Assembly: GCF_014650775.1 (NCBI RefSeq)
Contig: NZ_BMVP01000020.1
Span: forward strand, 1-64,000
Reading direction: 5' to 3'
Source: Streptomyces cirratus
Lineage (GTDB): Bacteria; Actinomycetota; Actinomycetes; Streptomycetales; Streptomycetaceae
DNA: 64,000 nt
The notes beneath the pieces were generated by a model. The model made no database searches, had not been told where the DNA came from, and was given only the letters and a program-made list of their open reading frames with translations. Numbering within the stretch: position 1 is the first letter of the stretch; each line of letters opens with the position of its first letter. Made by a program: the position numbers and the translations under genes. This document shows, in pieces, positions 57,361-64,000 of this stretch.

Positions 57361-57653
57361 CGGCTGGTCACCAACCAGACCAAGCAGAGCAGGCCCGCAA
57401 CGTCCGGCCCTCGAAAGCCTCGCCCCCTCTCCGCGGAAGCGCAGGCGCTGAGCACCACGGACCGGTGGTGGCCACTCACCGCAGGCCCCTAAGCTGAGGT
57501 CGGCACACCCCCTGGGAAGCCGCCCGCGCCGCGCTGGTTCAGCTCCCTCAGCCCGCAGTGACGTGATGTGGACACGCAGCGCCAACCGGCCGTCGTCGGC
57601 GCTGATATGCGCTGCTGTTGGCCTTGGCCTCCAGGTGGATCTTCGGTGCTGAT
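57361..57653. other. Convergent spacer
   Basis: 293 bases between two converging genes with no clear gene. Confidence 0.4.
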
Positions 57654-58484
57654 TCAGGTGCCGGTCGCTCGGGCCGAGCGCGGTTGGGCGCGCAGGGCAG
57701 GAAGCCGGGCGCTGTGGTCCGCTCCGGCCAGGCTGTCGCCCAGGGCCAGGAGCGAGAGGAGCCGGACCGGCCGGCCCACTGTGGCAGCGGCCTCCAGTTT
57801 GTGGTGGCCGTCGAGGAGGAAGTGGGTCAGGCCCCAGTGCACAGAGGGGTCGTCTCCGAAGCTGCCGGCGGGCCCGCACACGTCCAGCGTGGAGACCGCC
57901 ACTGCGGTGGGGACCGTTCCCTGCTCCATGAGAGCGATGTACTCCTCGACACGCTCCCTCTCGTTCCAGGTCGGGGGAACCATGGGCACGACGAACTCGT
58001 AGAGGTGGGCGTCTGCGTCGACGGCGGTCTCGAAGGTTCGGTAGTACGGGGTGTGCGGGTACTCCGGGAGGCCCCAGAACTGATCGAGCCCCCATGACGT
58101 GACCTGTTCGCCGCTGAAGTAGTCGCCTTCCTTACCCGGGATGATCAGCCGGGGTTCCACGCTCAGGAGCAGCGGAAGGTACTCGCCCTGCGGCAGCAAC
58201 GCACCGAACGCATCGATTACGCCGCCAGCGTCCGTCTCGTCCAGTGCCCCGGTGAGCTGCTCCTGCATGCTCTCCAGGGACAACTTCTCCTTCGAGGTCT
58301 CCAGTCGGCGGAACAGGAGTGGGCACGTTCCGCAGTAGGAGCTGAGCTCGAAGGCGGGCTCGTCGTCGACCATGAGCAAGCGGCGCCGCGGGCCGCCGCC
58401 GAGCTCTTGCAGTTCCGTGCGGAAGTGCAACCGCGCCTCGGAGGAAGGGACACCGAGACTGCGGGGGTCGCCTGTTTTGATCAT
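57654..58484 (-). CDS. Unrecognised protein with a ParB-like DGHHK motif
   Basis: 276 residues. MIKTGDPRSLGVPSSEARLH, then LQELGGGPRRRLLMVDDEPA, CGTCPLLFRRLETSKEKLSL, EYLPLLLSVEPRLIIPGKEG, and HFLLDGHHKLEAAATVGRPV with RLLSLLALGDS. D-G-x-H-R/K-x-x-A-A is the signature of ParB/Srx-like nuclease-type domains, and C-x-x-C-P may bind a metal. I do not recognise the whole protein; it could be a small-molecule or nucleotide-processing enzyme. The ATG at 58484 was chosen over 58523 for composition. Confidence 0.6.
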   Translation of the reverse strand: MIKTGDPRSLGVPSSEARLHFRTELQELGGGPRRRLLMVDDEPAFELSSYCGTCPLLFRRLETSKEKLSLESMQEQLTGALDETDAGGVIDAFGALLPQGEYLPLLLSVEPRLIIPGKEGDYFSGEQVTSWGLDQFWGLPEYPHTPYYRTFETAVDADAHLYEFVVPMVPPTWNERERVEEYIALMEQGTVPTAVAVSTLDVCGPAGSFGDDPSVHWGLTHFLLDGHHKLEAAATVGRPVRLLSLLALGDSLAGADHSARLPALRAQPRSARATGT

Positions 58485-58933
58485 CACGGGCCGACCGTAC
58501 GGGATGCAGCGGATCGGCTCCACCGACTACTGAGCGCCGATCTGGCCGGACGGGCCGACTACAGCGCCGGATCCCAGGCGCGCAACTGTGACTCAGCGGC
58601 GCGTCGGCGCGATTGGCCCTTGAGCGTTCCCCTTGGCCCGCTGCGCACTTGGGTGGCTCGCCGTAGCTGTCAGCCGCCCCACCTGTGGTGTTGCGGGGGG
58701 GGCGGCCGGGTGTGCCTCCCCTGTCACTGAATCTTTTCCAACCTGCCACATGGGCAGTTCAATAGGGCCCGATTTGCGCGTGCACTGACGGTTCATCGGC
58801 AGTCGTTGGAGGCGCCTGAGCACCGGCCGGCAGGCCCTGCTCACGCTCACCGAAGCGGCCAGGACGGCGGGGCAGGCGTCCTACCGGTCAGCGCTGCGCA
58901 GCCCGCGCCGGTGCGGGCACACCGCCGCAGAGT
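58485..58933. other. Gap without a gene
   Basis: 449 bases with no convincing open frame. It contains a G-run near 58695 and presumably the promoter of the preceding minus-strand gene. Confidence 0.4.
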
Positions 58934-59593
58934 TCATGCCTTTCTGCGGGTGATCGCCTGTGTCATGGCAACTGCGGCAGCCAAGAGGCCCGCAGTGACG
59001 GCGAGCAGGGCACCCGTGGGTGCCAGGGCGTCCGCCGAGTCCGACGCGCTTTGCAGGTGGGTAAGCATGATGTTGACCGGGGAAACGCCCTTGCCCAGCA
59101 GTACGGCCAGGAGGAGTACCAGGGCGAGGACGAGCGCGTAGCCCTGCCGTCGGAACACCAGCCGCGAGCAGACCACTCCGATGGCGATGCCGGTGAAGGC
59201 GCAGGTGAGTTGAGCTGCGGTTCCCAGCGCCAGATCCGTGAGGCCGGGTGTGTGGGTTCCGGACAGCAGCGGCAGAACCAGGCCGGCAGACATCAGCAGC
59301 AGGCACCATATGGCGGCCGTCCCGACCGTCGCGAGCAGGACGCGTAGAGGGCGGCCGCCGGCGCTGACGACGACGATCGAGCGGTGCGCCTGGTCCTCTA
59401 GACCGATCAGTGTCATGGTCAGCCAGACCGAACACGGCAGCATGGCCCCGGCCACCGAGGCGTAGGTCGCGGTGAGCGGGCCGGTGTCGCTGCTGGTCAG
59501 CACGGCCACCAGGCCGAGGAACAGCAACAGCGGCGCGAGGTAGCGCTGGGAGAGCAGCAGCACCGTGGACATATAGCGGACCAGCGCGATCAC
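58934..59593 (-). CDS. ABC transporter permease-like membrane protein
   Basis: 219 residues. Six hydrophobic stretches (YLAPLLLFLGLVAVLTS, YASVAGAMLPCSVWLTMTLI, AAIWCLLLMSAGLVLPLLSG, LTCAFTGIAIGVVC, YALVLALVLLLAVLLG, LLAVTAGLLAAAVAMTQ) give an ABC-2-type half. The GTG start overlaps the stop of the ATPase gene by 4 bases (GTGA), so it is translationally coupled. Together they would export a substrate, possibly a peptide, lipid or drug. Confidence 0.8.
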   Translation of the reverse strand: MIALVRYMSTVLLLSQRYLAPLLLFLGLVAVLTSSDTGPLTATYASVAGAMLPCSVWLTMTLIGLEDQAHRSIVVVSAGGRPLRVLLATVGTAAIWCLLLMSAGLVLPLLSGTHTPGLTDLALGTAAQLTCAFTGIAIGVVCSRLVFRRQGYALVLALVLLLAVLLGKGVSPVNIMLTHLQSASDSADALAPTGALLAVTAGLLAAAVAMTQAITRRKA

Positions 59594-60477
59594 AGGGCGG
59601 TCCCCCGCGCACTGCGTTCGTCCGCGGCCCCGGCCCCGGCCCCGGCCCCGGCCAGGCTGGCCACCGACCACCGGTGCTGCAGAGCCGTCAGCAGTACGGC
59701 GTCCGAGTGCTCCCGCGCCACCCGCAGGACGACCTCCCCGCCGCGCCGGGCGGTGTCCGTCACACCCGGCAGCACGGACCAGTTCACCTCGATCGGCATG
59801 ACGCCGGTGGGCATCACGGTCAGGACCAGCTCGACCATCGAGGTGCGACTCCCTGCGTGCCGGCCGCCGTGCGAGGTGACCCGGCCGTCGCTGATGGTGT
59901 AGGCGCCGCGGGCGTGCATCTCGGTGATCGCCTCGCGGTGGTCGGTGAAGACCACTGCTCCGCCCTGTGCGGCCACTTCGTCGATGAACTCGGCGAGGAC
60001 ACCGTGGGCCGAGGCATCCAGACCTGACCAGGGTTCGTCGAGGACCAGCAGGTCGGGCTGGACAAGCAGGGCCTGGGCGAGCGCCACCTTCTGCGCGTTG
60101 CCCTTCGACAGCGTGCGCAGCGGTGCGTTCCGGCCGCCCACCAGGGACAGCCGCTCCAGCAGGTGATGGCCTCGGGCACGGGCTGCGGAGGCCGACAGGC
60201 CACGGATGCGCCCCATGTGGGTGAGATAGGAGATCGCCGAGATGCGGTCGTGGCCGGTGAAGCGGTCCGGTACGTAACCGATGCGCGGTGGTCGGCCCGA
60301 CACGCTCCCGGTGGTGGGTTGCGACAGTCCGACGAGGATCCTCAGCAGGGTCGACTTCCCCGAACCATTGCTGCCGACCACCGCGAGGACGTCACCGGTC
60401 GCGACTTCCATGTCCACGTCACTGAGGATCCATCGTCCTGCGCCGTACCGTTTACCGACCGCCTCACAACGTAACAA
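59590..60477 (-). CDS. ABC transporter ATP-binding protein
   Basis: 295 residues. VGSNGSGKSTLLRILVGL is Walker A (35-43), LSKGNAQKVALAQALL the signature, LLVLDEPWSGLDAS Walker B, and FTDHREA the H-loop. The start is TTG with GAGGAG 6 bases upstream. Residues 210-275 are an added beta-rich region, and an (Ala-Gly)n run precedes the C-terminus. It pairs with the overlapping permease gene. Upstream lies an IS5-type remnant, so the promoter may have been altered by insertion. Confidence 0.88.
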   Translation of the reverse strand: MLRCEAVGKRYGAGRWILSDVDMEVATGDVLAVVGSNGSGKSTLLRILVGLSQPTTGSVSGRPPRIGYVPDRFTGHDRISAISYLTHMGRIRGLSASAARARGHHLLERLSLVGGRNAPLRTLSKGNAQKVALAQALLVQPDLLVLDEPWSGLDASAHGVLAEFIDEVAAQGGAVVFTDHREAITEMHARGAYTISDGRVTSHGGRHAGSRTSMVELVLTVMPTGVMPIEVNWSVLPGVTDTARRGGEVVLRVAREHSDAVLLTALQHRWSVASLAGAGAGAGAADERSARGTAL

Positions 60478-60602
60478 CTCGACTCCTCACTGTGGCTTAC
60501 ACGCTGGTCTTCCCAGCCTGGCGGGCGGGCTTGGCAGTTAAGCTGACAGGCAGGCAAGCCCCTGGTAGATGGGTTTCGACCAAGAGAATCGTCTCCACCC
60601 AG

Positions 60603-60758
60603 AGGCTCAGCGTGCTTGTCTACCCGTCGGGCGTCGACGTGTCCAGCTCGGCCCTTCGCTTCCTGGCCGCCCTCGCACCCACACTCGCCGAGGCTGTACG
60701 GGCCGCTGCGACGAGGGCGTATCTGATCTCGGACGGGACGCTTCTGGCCATTGACTGC
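60603..60758 (+). mobile_element. IS5-family transposase remnant
   Basis: The frame reads RLSVLVYPSGVDVSSSALRF, then after an internal deletion ALAPTLAEAVRAAATRAYLI and SDGTLLAIDC. Y-P-S-G-V-x-x-S-x-x-x-L-R-x-L near the start and L-D/SDGTLLxID are IS5-type landmarks. About 50 residues of roughly 270 remain. Confidence 0.7.
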
Positions 60759-60775
60759 CGGGGTGGCTCCTCCTA

Positions 60776-61636
60776 TCACTCCTCGGGCGTGATCCGCCAG
60801 GTGCCGTGACGTACGTCGAGCGTCGCGGTGAGATCGGCCTGCCCCGGGAACGAGTCGCCCAGCCGCCACGGCTCCGGCAGGGCAGCCAGCCGGATGGCGA
60901 CCAGTTCCTCGGTGACGTTGCCCAGGACTCCGATCCAGTGAGGTGCCGTGGCGATCAGCCGCTCAGGCAGCCAGGGCCCGGGCTCGGGAACGCGAGAGCA
61001 AGGCGCCTCCGCGAGTTCGGCGAGGGCGGAGCCGGCCAGCAGGGTCATCAGCCGCGCCAGGACCGCGGCCGGCAGGGCGGGCTCGCGGGCCTCCAAGAAC
61101 ACGTAGCAGTCATCGTGGCCCGAGAACCAGACCCGGGACTCTCCCAGGCGGCTCAGGAGCGGCTCATCGATGCCGATCGTGCCGAGCACGAGGGCGAGCT
61201 CGTCGAGCTGCTCCGCGGTCACGTCGGCGGGCACGTCGATCAAGGTCAGCTCGTACGCCGCCCACGTGCCGTCGAGGAATCGGGGCAGGAGGTCGCGGTC
61301 GAACACAAGGAACTCATCCGCGAGTCCGTTCGCGCCGGCCGCCCAGGATCCGAGGGGGTGGACCCTGCACGGCACGCCGAGCTCGGCCGCGATCAGCGAG
61401 GGCCGCAGTGCGTGCCAGTCCTCGTCCAGATAGGAGTTGGTCTCCAGCGACACCACCGCCACCGTGTCGTTCGCCACGGCCATGAGCAGGTCGACCAGCG
61501 CACCGGCTTGGGCCGCACCCGCGCGCACCTGCCACACCCCCTCGGCCTCGCGGATGCCGAAGCTCAAGGGGAACGGCCGGCGCTCCAGGCCGACACTGTT
61601 CACGCTGAACGCGCCCTGCTGCCCGACCTCGATCAC
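60776..61636 (-). CDS. Hypothetical protein
   Basis: 286 residues from a GTG. VIEVGQQGAFSVNSVGLERR, then DTVAVVSLETNSYLDEDWHA, ADEFLVFDRDLLPRFLDGTW, AAYELTLIDVPADVTAEQLD, SRVWFSGHDDCYVFLEAREP and ATAPHWIGVLGNVTEELVAI. A well-coded soluble protein with alternating strands and helices and no signal peptide. I recognise no family. It may begin a little upstream (61681) but that part is Arg/Gly-rich. Confidence 0.65.
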   Translation of the reverse strand: MIEVGQQGAFSVNSVGLERRPFPLSFGIREAEGVWQVRAGAAQAGALVDLLMAVANDTVAVVSLETNSYLDEDWHALRPSLIAAELGVPCRVHPLGSWAAGANGLADEFLVFDRDLLPRFLDGTWAAYELTLIDVPADVTAEQLDELALVLGTIGIDEPLLSRLGESRVWFSGHDDCYVFLEAREPALPAAVLARLMTLLAGSALAELAEAPCSRVPEPGPWLPERLIATAPHWIGVLGNVTEELVAIRLAALPEPWRLGDSFPGQADLTATLDVRHGTWRITPEE

Positions 61637-61825
61637 TGCCCCACCCCCGGGAACCCGCCGGCCGCTCCGCCCAGCCCGCACGCATCAATCATCGCTGCTC
61701 AGCAGGGCGGCCCTGCCAGGGCCGACGATCCCTCGACGTGGGCACGGTCCAGGGAGCATCGTCCGCGACACCGAGGCGCGCCTACGGACGGTGACCAAGC
61801 GGAGGAGTCACACAAACAATCGAAC

Positions 61826-62188
61826 ATGTGTTGGAATATAGGAGTGAGAGCACCATTCCGTTTCCCCGATGACCTGCTCGCCCTGCAAGAAGCGTGGCTG
61901 CGTACATACGCTGATCTCGCCCAGGCCCCGGCCGACTCCGGTTCCACCGTTCTGCGACGCCGGCTGATCGCCCTGTCCGGACGCCTGTGCACCCACCCGT
62001 ACTGGACGGCCCCCACCGGATGGCGGGCGGGCGGTGTGGAGCTGCGCCGCGCCGCCGCTGCCGCTGCCGCTGCCGCTGCCGCTGCCGCTGCCGCTGCCGC
62101 TGCCCACAGTCCCACCGCGGCGGCCGCCGGACGGGAAACGTCATGTACCAGCAGACCCGCGAACCCGCCCACAGAAGGCGGTGACTGA
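61826..62188 (+). CDS. Small protein with a long alanine tract
   Basis: About 120 residues. VRAPFRFPDDLLALQEAWLR then TYADLAQAPADSGSTVLRRR and ALSGRLCTHPYWTAP look like a conserved small helical protein. The frame then enters about 19 consecutive Ala codons generated by a GCCGCT repeat and ends in a disordered tail. The start is uncertain between ATG 61826 and GTG 61844; no good ribosome binding site exists. The tract suggests recent slippage, possibly changing the C-terminus. Confidence 0.55.
   Translation: MCWNIGVRAPFRFPDDLLALQEAWLRTYADLAQAPADSGSTVLRRRLIALSGRLCTHPYWTAPTGWRAGGVELRRAAAAAAAAAAAAAAAAAAHSPTAAAAGRETSCTSRPANPPTEGGD
62054..62104 (+). repeat. GCCGCT microsatellite
   Basis: Eight perfect tandem GCCGCT units plus GCC; in frame they encode alanine. 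Units of six keep the frame, so repeat number can vary without frameshift. Confidence 0.9.
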
Positions 62189-62403
62189 GCCTCGGGGCGG
62201 GGTGGACCCCGATACCGGCTCGCCGCTCGGCCTCCGGTGGACCGCGGCATGGGACCGGCCCCGGCCGACCGTCTGGTCAGGGTGCTGCTCAGGGGGCACT
62301 CGGGGTCGTGTCAGGGTGATCCCGAATCGAGTGGGAGCTCCCGGGGAGAAAGACTCGAAGGCGCAACGAGCACCAGTTCCAAGCCTTTTCGAGCGGAGTC
62401 GGT

Positions 62404-63606
62404 ATGTCCCTGCGCCATCCGTCGGCCACCTACCTGGCCGCCTTCACGACCGCCGCCGCGCTGTGCGCCGTCGCCGTCCCCGCCCACGCGGCCACCGCCG
62501 CCTCCCCCGGTTTGAACCGCGTCGCCCTCCGCGATGCCATCGCCCTGCGCCCCGACGACGGCGCGGCGGGCGTCGTGGCGGAGGTGCACCGTGACGGCGA
62601 GACGTGGCGGGGTACGGCGGGCGACGCCGTCACCGGTAAGCCGGTGAGCGCCGGCGCGCACTTCAGGATCGGCAGTGTCAGCAAGCCGATGGAAGCCGTG
62701 ATAATCCTGCAGCTCTCCGACGAGGGGCGCGTCGACCTGGACCAGAGCGTCCAGCACTACCTGCCCGGACTGCTGCCCGAGGACAGGTTCAAGGAGACCG
62801 TCACCGTGCGGCAGTTGCTCAATCACACCAGCGGGCTGCCCCAGGACTTCGAGGGCGCACCGCCGGCCTCCCAGGACGAGGTGATCGACGGCCGCTTCGA
62901 CTCCCTCAGCTTTGATCAGATCATCCGGCAGACCCTGTACCCCGAAGGGCGTCCGGGACCCGGCCCGCGCTTCAGCCCTGGCACCAGGCAGGAGTACAAC
63001 TCCTTCGGCTACCGCATCGCCGGCGAACTCATCGAGAGCCTCACCGGCCACTCCCTCCACGACGAGGTGACCAGGCGCATCCTCAAACCCCTCGGGATGC
63101 GCGACACCGCCACGTCGTTGCCGGGCAGGGCCACGCCCGTGCCCCGCCCCTACCTCCCGGGCTACCTGCCACGCAGCAACGGCCTGCTCGTCGACGTCAA
63201 CGAACAGGGCGGCCTGCCCTCCAGCATGACCTCCACCACCGCCGACCTCGACCGGTTCATCACCGGCCTCTTCAGCGGCCGTCTCCTGCGCCCCGCCCAG
63301 CAGGCCGAACTCTTCACCGTCCCCCGCGGCTCCGACGGCAAGCCCCTCCCCTACGCGGACTCCGCCAACTGCAACGTCGGCCCCGCCAAGGGCACCGCCT
63401 GCTACAGCGCCGGCCTGATGTCCTTCCCGCTCCCGGACGGCACCCTCCTGTGGGGCAAGACGGGCAGCGACATCGGCTACAAGTCCGGTGTCTTCGCCAC
63501 CCCCGACCTGAACCGCCGGGCCGTATACGCGGCAGGAACCTCCTCGGCCCAGGACCGCGTCCCCGCGATAGCCCAGCGCCTCGCCCTCGCGGCCTTCACG
63601 GGCTGA
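62404..63606 (+). CDS. Secreted serine hydrolase (beta-lactamase/DD-peptidase family)
   Basis: 400 residues with GGAG before the ATG. MSLRHPSATYLAAFTTAAALCAVAVPAHA is a signal peptide. Catalytic motifs: SVSK (Ser91, Lys94) in FRIGSVSKPM, Tyr198-Asn-Ser in QEYNSFGYRIAG, and KTG (352-354) in WGKTGSDIGYKSG. GLPSSMTSTTADLDRFITGL is the usual downstream motif of class C-like D-alanyl-D-alanine carboxypeptidases and esterases. It would act outside the cell on peptidoglycan peptides, a lactam or an ester. No operon partner is visible. Confidence 0.9.
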   Translation: MSLRHPSATYLAAFTTAAALCAVAVPAHAATAASPGLNRVALRDAIALRPDDGAAGVVAEVHRDGETWRGTAGDAVTGKPVSAGAHFRIGSVSKPMEAVIILQLSDEGRVDLDQSVQHYLPGLLPEDRFKETVTVRQLLNHTSGLPQDFEGAPPASQDEVIDGRFDSLSFDQIIRQTLYPEGRPGPGPRFSPGTRQEYNSFGYRIAGELIESLTGHSLHDEVTRRILKPLGMRDTATSLPGRATPVPRPYLPGYLPRSNGLLVDVNEQGGLPSSMTSTTADLDRFITGLFSGRLLRPAQQAELFTVPRGSDGKPLPYADSANCNVGPAKGTACYSAGLMSFPLPDGTLLWGKTGSDIGYKSGVFATPDLNRRAVYAAGTSSAQDRVPAIAQRLALAAFTG

Positions 63607-63820
63607 GCGTCGCCCGTACCGCCTACCGCAGGGGTTCACCCCGCCGGTCGAGGACCGGGGTGCAGCAGCCGCGCTCCGGTCCCCTCGCTCTGCGTGCGGC
63701 CGACGACGGCGGGGCCGGCCGACTCCTTTACGATGCGTTCCTGCGTGGCCGCAGCCGCGGGCCGGGCGTCGCTCACAATGCCTTCGAGTGGGCCGCGGCG
63801 CCGGTCGGGCCAGGGCGAAC
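63607..63820. other. 3' flank of the serine hydrolase
   Basis: A hairpin-capable stretch near 63625-63665 follows the stop. No gene seen. Confidence 0.35.
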
Positions 63821-64000
63821 CTGGGCGATCCGTCGCTACGAATCGGACGTCGTGTCGGGAGGTCTCGCGCAGTGCCCAGCCGATCGCTTTGCGGATGCGA
63901 GCTGACGCGCGTGCTGAGTGAGTACGTCGACGGCGGCCTGGCGGTGCTCGTAGACGTCACCGGACCACGGAAGGCCGGCCAGGGCCAGGGCGTCGGCTCG
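63690..64000 (-). pseudogene. AlkD-like DNA alkylation repair remnant, cut by the window edge
   Basis: On the minus strand IRKAIGWALRETSRHDVRFV is the C-terminal signature of AlkD/HEAT-repeat DNA glycosylases. It is followed by unrelated Pro/Arg-rich sequence. The reading before it (DVYEHRQAAVDVLTQHAR) is in another frame, so a frameshift near 63905 is likely. The gene continues past the right edge. Confidence 0.4.

Overview
The window is high-GC actinobacterial DNA and looks like an accessory or arm-proximal part of a Streptomyces chromosome. The supporting signs are strong G/C bias at codon position three, GTG and TTG starts, GGAGG-type ribosome binding sites, many one-component regulators, secreted proteins with Ala-rich signal peptides, GAF-ANTAR and STAS regulators, and many decayed genes and transposase scars. 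No rRNA, tRNA, CRISPR array or replication origin was recognised.

Layout. 0-11 kb: small regulator/enzyme modules. These are a GlxA-type AraC regulator divergent from a saccharopine-dehydrogenase-like protein; a MarR regulator with a membrane protein and an NmrA-like reductase behind a repeated operator; a TetR regulator divergent from a flavin monooxygenase across two matched palindromes; an alpha/beta hydrolase; a glutathionyl-hydroquinone-reductase-like protein; and an IclR regulator. 12.6-19.3 kb: a conflict-type module, made of a Trypco1-like small protein plus a 1390-residue trypsin-nSTAND NTPase-WD40 protein, and a second, inverted copy in which Trypco1 survives but the protease-NTPase is a shredded pseudogene. 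20-26 kb: small hypothetical genes, an MMPL remnant, a stress cluster (CsbD, a 53-residue hydrophobic protein, a PRC-barrel protein) and MepB. 25.8-28.6 kb: DeoR regulator, MFS transporter and HAD hydrolase.

28.7-40.5 kb is the most interesting part. First comes a translationally coupled pair, a P-loop NTPase and a type 1 periplasmic-binding protein (28.7-32.3 kb). After a scar of IS110 and pentapeptide-repeat remnants comes a four-gene minus-strand operon. It encodes a membrane protein resembling a coupling ATPase with a degenerate P-loop, a HerA-like ATPase, a Glu-Pro-repeat protein with a toxin-like C-terminus, and a small acidic protein that looks like its immunity partner. The first three genes overlap by exactly 4 bases. 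I infer a toxin mobilisation or delivery system.

41-64 kb: a secreted ricin-type lectin fused to a glycoside-hydrolase-like domain, HAD and DinB proteins, a UvrA-like drug-resistance ABC protein, a HopJ-family protein, GAF-ANTAR and STAS regulators, small secreted proteins, RidA, a GNAT-like protein, an ABC transporter pair, several unrecognised conserved-looking genes, and a secreted serine hydrolase. Remnants of transposases, MOSC, DUF6262, ankyrin, TetR, LysR and AlkD-like genes show repeated insertion and deletion. All assignments come from reading motifs; no database search was run.
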